The notes beneath the pieces were generated by a model, which did not search any database, was not told the DNA's origin, and saw only the letters and a list, made by a program, of their open reading frames with translations. The position numbers and the translations under genes are program-made. Below are positions 28,725-38,397 of a stretch of DNA of 64,000 bases, piece by piece. The DNA comes from Bacteroidota bacterium (GTDB lineage Bacteria; Bacteroidota; Bacteroidia; Chitinophagales; Chitinophagaceae). The stretch's first letter is position 1. Every line of letters begins with the position of its first letter. The stretch covers positions 55,170-119,169 of the forward strand of contig JAFDXI010000046.1 in the NCBI GenBank assembly GCA_018268035.1, read 5' to 3'.

Positions 28725-30536
28725 TTATACATGTTGTCTGGTAAATGCATATTTTCTCTCCCCAATTTGCTGCCTCCACATGGCATAATACAATCCTTTT
28801 TCTTCCAGTAATTCAAGATGTGATCCTGTTTCCACTATCCTTCCTTTCTCCAACACATAAATCCTGTCTGCATGCATGATGGTACTCAACCGATGCGCTA
28901 TTAAAACAGTTATTTGTTCTTTCATCTCAGATATCTGGCGAATGGTTGAAGTGATTTCTTCTTCAGTAATAGAATCAAGCGAAGAGGTTGCTTCATCAAA
29001 AATAAGCAAGTGCGGATGTCTCAATAAAGAACGGGCAATGCTCAGTCTTTGTTTCTCACCACCACTTAGTTTAAGTCCTCCTTCACCTATTACTGTATCA
29101 ATTCCTTTTTCGGCACGTTCCAATAAATTCTGGCAACTGGATTTATACAAAGCATCAGCTAATTCATCATTACTTGCAGCAGGATTTACAAATAATAAAT
29201 TTTCCTTTATGGTGCCTGCAAATAATTGTGTATCCTGTGTTACAAAACCAATTTGAGCTCTTAAATCTTCCAAAGCCAGATTGTTACTGTCAACACCATT
29301 GTAAAACACTTTTCCTGTCTGAGGATGGTATAATCCAACCAACATTTTTACCAAAGTACTTTTACCTGCGCCGGATGGACCAACGAATGCTATCGTTTCA
29401 CCTCTTGTTACATCAAAAGAAATATTATCGAGCGCTTTATATTGTGCAGTTTGATGTTTAAAAGAGACATCCCGAAATCTTAGTTGATTGATATGACCAA
29501 TGTGAATGGGCGTATCTGGTTTTTTTTCGACGGGTCTTTTCATCACATTATCAAAATTGATGAGTGATGCTTCAGCTTCACGGTAAGACATAATGATATT
29601 ACCGATTTCCTGCAATGGGCCAAAAATAAAAAAGGAATAAAAGGTTAATGTCATAACCTGCCCTGCTGTCAATTGACCCCTGAAAACCAACCAAGCCAGT
29701 GTAAACATAATTACCTGGCGCAGGAAGTTTACAAATGTACCCTGGATAAAACTGAGGGTCCTGATACTTTTCACTTTTCTTAATTCAAGCCCGAGAATTT
29801 TATAAGTATTATTATTTAACCTGTCTACTTCCTGACTTGTTAAGCCGAGGCTTTTTACCAATTCAATATTGCGCAGTGATTCTGTTGTTGAGCCAGCCAA
29901 TGCATTGGTTTCAGCTACAATTTTTTTCTGGATTAATTTTATTTTCTTGCTCAATACACTGGTAAGCCATGCGAGGGCAGCTATACCTACAGTATATATG
30001 GGCATGATAGACCAGTGTAAACTAAATGCATAGATACTTACAAAGACAACACCCACCACGACTGCAAATAAAACGTTGATAAATGAAATGATAAACTTCT
30101 CAGTATCTGCACGCACTTTTGTTAAGATAGAAAGTGTTTCACCACTTCTTTGGTCTTCAAAATCCTGGTAAGGCAGTAACATAGAATGCTTCAAACCATC
30201 CGTAAAAATTCTGGCACCAAACTTTTGAACAATAACATTGGTGAAATAATCCTGGAAAGCTTTGGCAATTCTTGACACCATAGCAACTCCGATAAAAATT
30301 CCCAGATAACCAATCACACCCCAGACAAAATCATTAGTGCTGCGCACTGCAGTTTTAATAAAATTTTTATGCGCATCAAAATAACCTGTCTCAAATGGAT
30401 GGGTAAGATATTTATCAAAAAGCTTCCCAAAGAAATATGGATCAAGCATTGAAAAGCTTTGATTGACTGCAGCCAACGTCAATGCCAGCACCACTAACCA
30501 TTTGTAGGGTCTTAAATAACGTAATAATATTTTCAT
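28725..30536 (-). CDS. ABC exporter, fused permease and ATPase
   Basis: Half-transporter with a six-helix type I exporter membrane domain (about 1-325) and a nucleotide-binding domain (about 345-590): Walker A GPSGAGKST, signature LSGGEKQR, Walker B LLIFDEATSSLD and the following H-loop VLIAHRLST. 603 aa is the normal half-transporter size, so it should work as a homodimer. The exported compound cannot be predicted; MsbA-like lipid or a drug are possible. A single gene with 388 bp upstream that hold a TATTTTTG element. Confidence 0.93.
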   Translation of the reverse strand: MKILLRYLRPYKWLVVLALTLAAVNQSFSMLDPYFFGKLFDKYLTHPFETGYFDAHKNFIKTAVRSTNDFVWGVIGYLGIFIGVAMVSRIAKAFQDYFTNVIVQKFGARIFTDGLKHSMLLPYQDFEDQRSGETLSILTKVRADTEKFIISFINVLFAVVVGVVFVSIYAFSLHWSIMPIYTVGIAALAWLTSVLSKKIKLIQKKIVAETNALAGSTTESLRNIELVKSLGLTSQEVDRLNNNTYKILGLELRKVKSIRTLSFIQGTFVNFLRQVIMFTLAWLVFRGQLTAGQVMTLTFYSFFIFGPLQEIGNIIMSYREAEASLINFDNVMKRPVEKKPDTPIHIGHINQLRFRDVSFKHQTAQYKALDNISFDVTRGETIAFVGPSGAGKSTLVKMLVGLYHPQTGKVFYNGVDSNNLALEDLRAQIGFVTQDTQLFAGTIKENLLFVNPAASNDELADALYKSSCQNLLERAEKGIDTVIGEGGLKLSGGEKQRLSIARSLLRHPHLLIFDEATSSLDSITEEEITSTIRQISEMKEQITVLIAHRLSTIMHADRIYVLEKGRIVETGSHLELLEEKGLYYAMWRQQIGERKYAFTRQHV

Positions 30537-30924
30537 TAAAAAATTATTTCAAAAATAAAAATCATACAAGCTAACAAAAACGTGTGAAACAAAATGCTTT
30601 GTTACCAAATTTTACTTAAAGTATTTTATGACAGGATGAAATCATAGATTAATAGTAAAACTCAATTATGAATGTTGAATAATATCCCGAAGATGACACT
30701 CAATTTAGCTTGTTTTTTGCCTGAGCAATTTTCATATTTATTGAAATTTGATCCAACAAAATCAGAATCATCCGGGAAGAGTTGTATATCAGGATAAATT
30801 TATGAACTTCGCAAGTGCCAAATGAGTTACAAGCATTTTCAGATATCTGGTATCGAAAGTCATGCATTCAATCTATTCGTTCAGAAAATCAAATTGATCC
30901 AGTATTTTTTTTGATTTCATTTGG
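30537..30924. other. Intergenic region, 388 bp, between ABC exporter and lon
   Basis: No convincing gene. Contains a TATTTTTG element on the minus strand at 30550-30557 that fits the ABC exporter promoter, and a small perfect stem AACAAA/TTTGTT at 30588-30603. A 34-codon plus-strand frame near 30694 was judged noise. The rest is AT-rich without recognisable structure. Confidence 0.6.
30550..30557 (-). promoter_or_regulatory. -7 element of the ABC exporter promoter
   Basis: TATTTTTG on the minus strand, 13 bases before the ATG at 30536, with a TTG about 17 bases further upstream. A full match to the Bacteroidota -7 consensus with slightly short spacing. Confidence 0.45.
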
Positions 30925-33321
30925 TCAGACCAATGCAATATCCAGTACCTGTTGCATATTTTTTACATAATGAAAAGTTATGCCTTTGATAAAATTTCCA
31001 TCAATCTCTTTTACATCTTTTTCATTCATGTTACACATCAATATTTCTTTTAAACCGGCTCTTTTAGCGGCTAAAACTTTTTCTTTAATTCCCCCCACGG
31101 GTAATACCTGCCCCCTCAATGTTATCTCACCTGTCATAGCTAAATAAGGCTTTATTTTTTTGCCGGTCAAAGCTGATGCCAGAGAACTCATCATGGTTAC
31201 ACCAGCGCTGGGCCCGTCTTTTGGCACAGCTCCTTCAGGAACATGAATATGGATATTTTTCTTTGTGAACAGGCTGGCATCAATTCCATATTTTTTTGCA
31301 TTAGCCTGTAAATAACTCAATGCCGTTGACGCACTTTCCTTCATTACATTGCCAAGGTTGCCGGTGAGTTTTAATTCACCTTTTCCATCACTTAAAATGG
31401 TTTCAATGAAAAGTATATCACCCCCCACATAAGTCCATGCCAGGCCAACTGCCACCCCCGGCATATTGGCTGTTTTATAAATTTCATTACTGTATTTCTG
31501 TGTGCCCAGAATTTTTTCAATTTCCTGCATAGAAATTGTTGGCGGTATTTTCCCTCGTATAGAAAATTCTTTTGCTTTAAACCGCATTATTGCTGCCAGT
31601 TGCCTGTCCAACTCACGCACACCACTTTCTCTCGTATAATTTTCAATGATTTTTTGTAATACTTTATCACTGATTTTCAGTTTTGTTTTTACCAGTCCGT
31701 GAGCTTCTTTTTGTTTGGGCACCAGGTGTCTTTGTGCTATCTGTATTTTTTCTTCCACAGCATAACCGCTCAGGTCAATAATCTCTAAACGGTCGCGCAG
31801 GGCAGGTTGAATATTCTGGATATTATTGGCTGTAGCAATAAACAATACTTTGCTCAAATCATATTCAAGCTCCAGGTAGTTATCATAAAAAGTATTGTTT
31901 TGCTCAGGATCCAACACTTCCAATAAAGCAGATGAAGGATCGCCGCGAAAATCATTACCTACTTTATCAATTTCATCCAGCACCATCAATGGATTGGATG
32001 TTTTTATTTTTCGGATATTCTGAATGATACGGCCAGGCATGGCGCCAATATAAGTTTTGCGATGCCCGCGTATTTCACTTTCATCATGCAAGCCACCTAA
32101 ACTCACCCGCACATATTTTCTACCTATTGCATGAGCAATACTCTTTCCTAAAGAAGTTTTGCCAATACCCGGCGCTCCTGTAAAACAAAGTATCGGGCTT
32201 TTCATATCGCCTTTTAATTTTAAAACAGCGATATATTCCAGTATGCGTTCTTTAATTTTTTTCATGCCGTAATGATCAGCATCCAAAATTTTTGCAGCAC
32301 GTTTCAGGTCATAATTATCTTCAGTGTATTCATCCCAGGGTAAGTCAAGCAACAGGTCAAGATGATTATAAATTACTGAATAATCAGGTGTAGAAGGATG
32401 CATCCTTTCCAACTTTGCAATATTGCTTTTAAACATTTCCCTCGCAGCATCACTCCATTTTTTAGTTTCTGCTTTTTTCTTTAGTTCATTTATTTCCCTT
32501 TCATTGGTATCGCCACCCAATTCATCCTTTATGCTTTTGAGCTGTTGTTGTAAAAAATATTCTCTTTGTTGTTTATCAATTTCAGTACGGGTTTTGGTGG
32601 TTACTTTATTTTTCAATTCTGCAAACTGCAATTCTTTTTGTAGCAATTCTATCAGTTTTTCAGCTCTTTGTTTCAGGTCATCAATTTCCAACAAATGCTG
32701 TTTATCGGTAACATCGCTATTCAGGTTACTGCTTACAAAGTTTACAAGGAAAGAAGGGCTTTCAATATTTTTTAGGATGATAGAAGCTTCTGCAGGCATA
32801 TTGGGAGAAATCTGGATGATTTGCGAAGCAAGGTCTTTGATTGAACCTGCGTGCGCATCGAAATTGATATCTGCCGGCAAAATATCTTCCATTAAAATAG
32901 AGATATCAGCAACATAATAAGGTTCTGTTTTTATCACCTGGTTTACACGAAACCTTTTCTTACCCTGGATAATAATTGTAGTGCCACCATCAGGCATTTT
33001 GATAAGTTTCACAATTTTTGCAACTGTACCAATCTCACACATATCAGAAGGCTCTGGATCTTCAACATTGGCATCTTTCTGTGAAAGAACGCCAATTAAC
33101 TTATCGCTTTTGTAAGATTCGTTTACTGCATTTATACTTTTATCCCTTCCTACTGTTATAGGCAACACAACACCCGGAAATAAAACCGTATTTCTTAAAG
33201 GCAGTAATGGGAGCGTATCTGGTACAATAAGATTTTTATCCTGTTCATCATTCTCATTAATTGGGATTATGGGCAGAAAATCTGCATCTTCATCGCTTAG
33301 CATAAATTTTTTCGTATTCAT
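30925..33321 (-). CDS. lon: Lon protease, ATP-dependent
   Basis: Cytoplasmic AAA+ protease for damaged and regulatory proteins. LonA layout: N-terminal substrate-binding domain (about 35-240, LPLLPLRNTVLFPGVVLPI), AAA+ domain with Walker A GAPGIGKTS and Walker B in PLMVLDEIDKVG, and the C-terminal peptidase domain with Ser705 in PKDGPSAGVTM and Lys748 in GGIKEKVLAAKR. 798 aa is standard. A 30-odd residue acidic N-terminal extension precedes the first domain, common in Bacteroidota. Single gene. Confidence 0.97.
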   Translation of the reverse strand: MNTKKFMLSDEDADFLPIIPINENDEQDKNLIVPDTLPLLPLRNTVLFPGVVLPITVGRDKSINAVNESYKSDKLIGVLSQKDANVEDPEPSDMCEIGTVAKIVKLIKMPDGGTTIIIQGKKRFRVNQVIKTEPYYVADISILMEDILPADINFDAHAGSIKDLASQIIQISPNMPAEASIILKNIESPSFLVNFVSSNLNSDVTDKQHLLEIDDLKQRAEKLIELLQKELQFAELKNKVTTKTRTEIDKQQREYFLQQQLKSIKDELGGDTNEREINELKKKAETKKWSDAAREMFKSNIAKLERMHPSTPDYSVIYNHLDLLLDLPWDEYTEDNYDLKRAAKILDADHYGMKKIKERILEYIAVLKLKGDMKSPILCFTGAPGIGKTSLGKSIAHAIGRKYVRVSLGGLHDESEIRGHRKTYIGAMPGRIIQNIRKIKTSNPLMVLDEIDKVGNDFRGDPSSALLEVLDPEQNNTFYDNYLELEYDLSKVLFIATANNIQNIQPALRDRLEIIDLSGYAVEEKIQIAQRHLVPKQKEAHGLVKTKLKISDKVLQKIIENYTRESGVRELDRQLAAIMRFKAKEFSIRGKIPPTISMQEIEKILGTQKYSNEIYKTANMPGVAVGLAWTYVGGDILFIETILSDGKGELKLTGNLGNVMKESASTALSYLQANAKKYGIDASLFTKKNIHIHVPEGAVPKDGPSAGVTMMSSLASALTGKKIKPYLAMTGEITLRGQVLPVGGIKEKVLAAKRAGLKEILMCNMNEKDVKEIDGNFIKGITFHYVKNMQQVLDIALV

Positions 33322-33508
33322 ATTTCCTTTTATCCGGCGTCAGTTTGTCATTTATTGATCCGGTCTTAATAAATTAAAGTGAAAGCTAAATCATTCAATT
33401 TAAGTGCCACAAGCCAAATTAAGGAAGGATTGTCACAAATTTGAAGCAATGAGTATAAAATTTGAAAGGAACAGTCCAGAATTAAGACTAAATTTCCCAA
33501 AATTTTTT

Positions 33509-34699
33509 TCAAACACCTTCATAAATGATGGCAGCACCCTGTCCTACGCCAACACACATAGTAGCCAACCCATACTTGGAATCTCTTTTTTTCATCTCAT
33601 GCAAAAGCGTTGCTGAAATTCTGGCACCGCTGCAACCTAAAGGATGCCCAATAGCGATAGAGCCGCCATTTACATTTATTTTATTTGTGTCTAGCTCCAG
33701 TTCATTGATGCAGGCGATTGATTGAGCTGCAAAAGCTTCATTCAGTTCAATTAAATCAAGGTCTGCCACCTGCAAACCTGCTCTTATTAACGCCTTCTGT
33801 GTTGCCGGCACAGGCCCTATACCCATAATGGCAGGATCAACGCCTGCCACAGCCATACTTTTTATTTTAGCCAAAGGAGTAAGATTAAAAATTTTCACCG
33901 CCTCTTCGCTGGCCAGTAGTAAGGCTGCTGCTCCATCATTAATACCCGAAGCATTGCCCGCAGTTACCGTTCCGTCTTTGGCAAAAGCAGGTTTTAATGC
34001 TGCTAATTTTTCAAGTGAAGTGTGGCGTGGATGCTCATCCTGTGAAAACCAGGTAATGAGCTTGTCATGTATCATTTCTACAGCAACAATTTCATTCTCC
34101 CATTTATCCTGTTCCAATGCAGAAAAATATTTGAGCTGAGAAGCTAATGCAAATTCATCCTGTTGTTCACGTGAAATATTAAATTGTTTTGCTACATTTT
34201 CTGCAGTTTCTCCCATTGAAAAAGGGAAATACGTCTGGGCTAAAGCTTTATTTGTAAATCTCCAGCCAATAGTAGAATCATAGATTTCCGGTTTACGGTT
34301 CCACGGACTCCCGGTCTTAGCCATCACAAAAGGAGCTCTTGTCATGCTTTCCACACCACCTGCAATATACAACATACCCTCACCACAGATGATTGCCCTC
34401 GCTGCGTGCATGATAGCATCAAGGCCACTGGCACATAACCTGTTCACAGTACAACCAGCCACCTTTACCGGTAACCCGGCAATCAATGCAGCCATTCTCG
34501 CAACATTCCGGTTGTCTTCTCCTGCCTGGTTGGCATCACCTGCAATTACATCCTCTATTTCAGATGGATCAATTGCATTCCGGTTGATTAATGCAGTTAT
34601 TACATGTGCTAACAAATCATCAGGACGTATAGAACTCAGCCTGCCACCATATTTTCCAACAGGTGTCCTTACAGCATCAATAATATAACAATCGTTCAT
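33509..34699 (-). CDS. Acetyl-CoA acetyltransferase (thiolase)
   Basis: Thiolase that cleaves 3-ketoacyl-CoA in beta-oxidation or condenses acetyl-CoA. With the ATG at 34699 the protein is 396 aa, opens with DCYIIDAVRTPVGKYGG, and has the acyl-accepting Cys89 in NRLCASGLDA. The C-terminal blocks are NGGSIAIGHPLGCSGAR and CVGVGQGAA with the base cysteine. An upstream start at 34744 would add residues outside the family. Resembles the PcaF/FadA-type thiolases found with acyl-CoA dehydrogenases, one of which is at 4685-5839, though not adjacent. Confidence 0.94.
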   Translation of the reverse strand: MNDCYIIDAVRTPVGKYGGRLSSIRPDDLLAHVITALINRNAIDPSEIEDVIAGDANQAGEDNRNVARMAALIAGLPVKVAGCTVNRLCASGLDAIMHAARAIICGEGMLYIAGGVESMTRAPFVMAKTGSPWNRKPEIYDSTIGWRFTNKALAQTYFPFSMGETAENVAKQFNISREQQDEFALASQLKYFSALEQDKWENEIVAVEMIHDKLITWFSQDEHPRHTSLEKLAALKPAFAKDGTVTAGNASGINDGAAALLLASEEAVKIFNLTPLAKIKSMAVAGVDPAIMGIGPVPATQKALIRAGLQVADLDLIELNEAFAAQSIACINELELDTNKINVNGGSIAIGHPLGCSGARISATLLHEMKKRDSKYGLATMCVGVGQGAAIIYEGV

Positions 34700-34810
34700 A
34701 GATAGATTAATGAAATTGTATTGCCCAAAACCGGACGGCTGCAAATATAGACTGGTTTTTATAGCAGATACTTTAGTAAATCAAAAGCTATGGTGTATTT
34801 AAAAAATATT

Positions 34811-36313
34811 TTAACCACCACTACATCTTGCTATTCCTGCTTTTGCTTTCTGGTCAATGGAATCTTTGTAGTCATGGTTTTCCATATCAAGGCATTTTTG
34901 ATAATATTGGATTGCCTTCACTTTATTGCCTTGTTTTTCATAAATCATCCCAATCTGCAGAGCAGCACGGGAAGCAAAATATTCAGTTCTGTTTATTCCA
35001 ATAGAGATGGCTATTAAATAAAATTTGATAGCAGAATCATCACGGTTCATATCATCATAAATCCTTCCGGCACGGTAGGTAAATTCAAGTTGGTCAGCCA
35101 CATCACTAAAATCATTTTTGCTTTTCCCTTGCAAGAAAGCAATTGCCTGGTGGTTATAGCCTCCATCACTCAAAATGCGTGATTTCAATAAAAGTATATT
35201 TGGCCACTTTCCCGATTTAGCATCTTTATAAGCCTGTTTATCTGCATCCGTATCAGTATTGCCCTTTTTTAAAACATTTTGTCTGGCAATATTAGCAGCA
35301 GGCATATTTCCCTGCAGGTAGTAGCACCAGGCTAATTTTTCATACGCATCCTTCAAATAAAATTTCCCTTTGAAATTGGAGACAAAATATTCAAAGTTGT
35401 TCGTTGCGATTGTTAATTCCAGATGCCGCATTTGTACATAAGCAAGTTCAAAATTCCAGATAGGTGTTTGCATGTAATCAGAAGACATGTTCCTGTTTTG
35501 AATGATGTTGCGGGCATAATCATTCATCTTGTTATTTATGGCAAGATTAGCTGCCATATAAGCCAGCAAATGATTGTTTACAAGATCAAGCTTTTCCCGG
35601 TTAATAAATTGAAAGACCTGATCGGGTTTGTTCTGTATATAAAATGCTACATAGCAATAATAAAATACCGCTTCATCATGAAATAATTTTGCATATTCAT
35701 CATCGCTGTTTAATGCTGTTTGCAACAATGCCATACCGTTGTTAATTGAACCTTTGATACCAAACAACCCTGCCAGCCATTTATATCCGTCTGGAATGGT
35801 TCCAGCTACCACTTGCATTGGTCCATATAGCATATTGTTGGGAATAAATGACGGGAATTTTTTCTTGTTGTCTTTGATTAATGAAAATGCTTTTCTAAAA
35901 TCCCAGCCTGCAGACCACCGTTCCCCAAACTTAATTTCAACACAAGCTTTTTGAATCAACACAACACTCCTGCAATAATTATAAAATGGCGACGAAACAG
36001 GGCCGTCATCCAGCCTGTCTAAATAATTATCAAAATGAGGTTCCAGTATTTTCTTCTGTGCGGGGTCTTCATTAAAAAACAATACAAAAAAATCAGCATA
36101 ACTATCCAGCAGGTCGGGTATGAGATTATCAGGGTTTTGTTGCCTTGCCTGTTCAATTAATTTTTCCCCACTATGCAATTTCAGACAAGTGATTTCTTTA
36201 TATGCCCTTTGGCACAGATTGTTGAAGTCGTAAACCTTTTCGGCTTTTGCAGAAGTAACAATAAAACAGCTTACTATAATTAAGTAAACAAGTTTCTGCA
36301 TAAAAAATTTCAT
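34811..36313 (-). CDS. Exported tetratricopeptide-repeat-like protein
   Basis: Signal peptide (about 1-24, ending AKAE) and then almost entirely helical sequence. The C-terminal third shows TPR-like repeats (QLEFTYRAGRIYDDMNRDDS, then AALQIGMIYEKQGNKVKAI, YYQKCLDM), and a KLAWCYYLQGNMPAA repeat lies near the middle. Likely periplasmic and a scaffold for protein contacts. I do not recognise a named family. No neighbour suggests a job: it is flanked by a thiolase gene and a zinc-ribbon gene, with a terminator at its upstream side that separates it from the latter. Confidence 0.78.
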   Translation of the reverse strand: MKFFMQKLVYLIIVSCFIVTSAKAEKVYDFNNLCQRAYKEITCLKLHSGEKLIEQARQQNPDNLIPDLLDSYADFFVLFFNEDPAQKKILEPHFDNYLDRLDDGPVSSPFYNYCRSVVLIQKACVEIKFGERWSAGWDFRKAFSLIKDNKKKFPSFIPNNMLYGPMQVVAGTIPDGYKWLAGLFGIKGSINNGMALLQTALNSDDEYAKLFHDEAVFYYCYVAFYIQNKPDQVFQFINREKLDLVNNHLLAYMAANLAINNKMNDYARNIIQNRNMSSDYMQTPIWNFELAYVQMRHLELTIATNNFEYFVSNFKGKFYLKDAYEKLAWCYYLQGNMPAANIARQNVLKKGNTDTDADKQAYKDAKSGKWPNILLLKSRILSDGGYNHQAIAFLQGKSKNDFSDVADQLEFTYRAGRIYDDMNRDDSAIKFYLIAISIGINRTEYFASRAALQIGMIYEKQGNKVKAIQYYQKCLDMENHDYKDSIDQKAKAGIARCSGG

Positions 36314-36329
36314 TGCCCCGAAAATAAAT

Positions 36330-36353
36330 AAGGGCGTTGATATGAACGCCCTT
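36330..36353 (-). terminator. Terminator after the zinc-ribbon gene
   Basis: AAGGGCGTT and AACGCCCTT form a perfect 9-bp stem with a six-base loop; on the minus strand it is followed by a T-rich run. It separates the gene at 36377-37132 from the TPR gene. Confidence 0.8.
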
Positions 36354-36376
36354 TTAAACTGATAAAGATGTTAATG

Positions 36377-37132
36377 TTATTTGGCATCAGCTGCTGCTGC
36401 CAGTTCTTCATCCACTAAAATGCGTCCACAGTTTTCACAAACAATGATTTTTTTGTGCTGACGTATTTCGCTTTGACGTTGTGGGGGAATGGCATTGAAA
36501 CAACCACCACAGGCATCCCTTTCTACCGGAACCACAGCCAGACCATTACGATAACTTTTCCTGATGCGGTCATAAGAATTTAATAACCGGGGGTCAATAT
36601 TTTCACGAGCTTCATTAGATATCTTGCTGTATTGTTTTTCTTCTTTTTCTGTATCAACAATAATTTTTTCCAACTCTCCTTTCTTTTGGTTCAGCGTAGT
36701 ATCTTTTGCAGCAATCAACTTTTTTGTATGTTCCAATGATTTCACTTCTGCAGCCAGCTCCTCATTAGCATCACGGATTAACTTTTCAGCATGTTGGCCT
36801 TCCAGTTCCTGTGTTTCAATTTCTTTGGTGATGGCTTCATATTCACGGTTGTTTTTTACAGCATCACTTTGTTTTTGGTATTTTTTTACCAAAGCATCGG
36901 ATTCTTTAATGACGTTTTTCTTTTGTTCGATAAACTCAGTAATGCCATTGATCTTTTCTTCAATCTTTGTTTGCCTGCTATATAAACCCTGGATTTCATC
37001 TTCCAGGTCGCTTACTTCCATGGGAAGTTCGCCTTTTAAAATTTTAATTTCATCCAGTTTGCTGTCTATTTTCTGCAAACGAGCGAGTGAAGAAAGTTTT
37101 TCTTCAACCGAATATTCTTTAACTGCTGCCAT
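36377..37132 (-). CDS. Coiled-coil zinc-ribbon protein (C4-type zinc ribbon family)
   Basis: A long helical hairpin (about 10-185), rich in Glu/Lys with heptad spacing, followed by a C-terminal zinc ribbon with two knuckles, CGGC and CENC, about 23 residues apart. This is the layout of the zf-RING_7/C4 zinc ribbon family, with known members thought to bind nucleic acids or act in flagellar or rRNA contexts; the function here is unknown. 251 aa is typical. It lies 40 bp after the Nif3-like gene on the same strand, a pair often seen in Bacteroidota, so the two are probably one operon. Confidence 0.88.
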   Translation of the reverse strand: MAAVKEYSVEEKLSSLARLQKIDSKLDEIKILKGELPMEVSDLEDEIQGLYSRQTKIEEKINGITEFIEQKKNVIKESDALVKKYQKQSDAVKNNREYEAITKEIETQELEGQHAEKLIRDANEELAAEVKSLEHTKKLIAAKDTTLNQKKGELEKIIVDTEKEEKQYSKISNEARENIDPRLLNSYDRIRKSYRNGLAVVPVERDACGGCFNAIPPQRQSEIRQHKKIIVCENCGRILVDEELAAAADAK

Positions 37133-37172
37133 ATTAATGTTTTCAAAATTTTAATTATTCCAGGTTCCTGTG

Positions 37173-38270
37173 TTATATAAAATAAAACACAGGATTTGTC
37201 CTGTTTTCCGTTTTGAGGACGGCAAAGTTAGGGAATTTAGCCTGCAAAACATCATGCAAAAGTTCTATGGTAAACTGCTCGCTCTCCCAATGGCCTATAT
37301 CAGCAATCACCATTCTACCATTTGCATCAAAAAATTCATGGTATTTTACATCAGCAGTAATAAAAATATCTGCATCGCAGGCAATAGCAGGCTGGATTAA
37401 AAAACTCCCTGTCCCACCACAAACAGCAATTCTTTTAACAGGTTTTTGTAATAATGCTGTATGCCGTACCACCTGAACATTGAAGGCATTTTTAATTTGT
37501 TGCAGTAATTCCATTTCATTTACAGCAAATGGCAAATCGCCAATCAGGCCACTACCAATAGCATTATAGTCGTTGATGAGTGGGACAATATCAAAAGCTA
37601 CTTCTTCATAAGGATGTGATTGAATCAGGGCTTTAATAATTTTATTTTTCAGGTATGTTGGGAAAATCACTTCTATCCTGGTTTCCTTTTCTTCATGACG
37701 AATATTTTTTTCACCCACATAAGGATGAGTGTTTTCACCAGCTTTAAAAGTACCAACACCATCTGTATTGAAACTACATTCGTTGTAAGCCCCTATTGCA
37801 CCGCCTCCTGCTTCAAACAGAGCAGACCGCACTTTTTCTGCTTGATCAATCGGAGCAAATGTGAACAGCTTCATCAACATATTTTCTTTAGGCAATAAAA
37901 TCTCCCTGTTGTTGAGTAGCAGTTTGTCTGCAATCTTATTGTTGACACCTTCAATAATATTATCAAGATTGGTGTGGATTGCATAAATGGCTATATCATT
38001 TTTTATTGCTGCAATGATTGTACGTTCCACATAATTTTTCCCATTGATCTTTTTCAACCCTTTAAATATTATAGGATGATGAGCTACAATGAGGTTGCAG
38101 TTTTTTGCCAGAGCTTCTTCAATAATATCTTCGGTGGAATCAAGGGTGCAAAGAATGCCCTTGCATTCCCATTCAGCATTACCGGTTATTAATCCTGCAT
38201 TATCATAATTTTCCTGAAGGGAAGGTGGTGCAAGATTTTCAAGAGACTGTATGATTTCAGCAATTTTCAT
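37173..38270 (-). CDS. Nif3-like dinuclear metal centre protein
   Basis: Member of the Nif3/YbgI/DUF34 family, which form hexameric toroids with two metal ions per subunit. The motif VAHHPIIFKGLKKI near residues 60-75 gives the metal-binding histidines; the C-terminal AVCGGTGS and ADVKYHEFFDA (His/Glu) complete the site. At 365 aa it is the longer form with a PII-like insert (about 125-235, between the two halves), as in Bacillus YqfO. Role proposed in the family: metal-dependent hydrolase or metal chaperone. First gene of the pair with the zinc-ribbon gene. Confidence 0.9.
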   Translation of the reverse strand: MKIAEIIQSLENLAPPSLQENYDNAGLITGNAEWECKGILCTLDSTEDIIEEALAKNCNLIVAHHPIIFKGLKKINGKNYVERTIIAAIKNDIAIYAIHTNLDNIIEGVNNKIADKLLLNNREILLPKENMLMKLFTFAPIDQAEKVRSALFEAGGGAIGAYNECSFNTDGVGTFKAGENTHPYVGEKNIRHEEKETRIEVIFPTYLKNKIIKALIQSHPYEEVAFDIVPLINDYNAIGSGLIGDLPFAVNEMELLQQIKNAFNVQVVRHTALLQKPVKRIAVCGGTGSFLIQPAIACDADIFITADVKYHEFFDANGRMVIADIGHWESEQFTIELLHDVLQAKFPNFAVLKTENRTNPVFYFI

Positions 38271-38374
38271 TTATGCAAATTATACAATTGCAACGGTTGA
38301 TGAAACAGGCTTGTATTTTATTGACAAATTAATGTACTTAATTAGCACAACCCCGATTTCATTTTTCTACCTTT

Positions 38375-38382
38375 TATTTTTG
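38375..38382 (+). promoter_or_regulatory. -7 element before the glycoside hydrolase gene
   Basis: TATTTTTG matches TAnnTTTG and lies 15 bases before the ATG at 38398. No clear -33 TTG at the usual distance. Confidence 0.4.
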
Positions 38383-38397
38383 TAAAAAATTTTTTGC

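Noticed and set aside
30694..30800. 34-codon plus-strand frame in the lon upstream spacer
   Set aside because: No signal, no start context, no recognised similarity; I see it as chance.
33404..33616. 70-codon plus-strand frame between lon and thiolase genes
   Set aside because: More than half of it lies antisense within the thiolase gene; composition is not coding-like.
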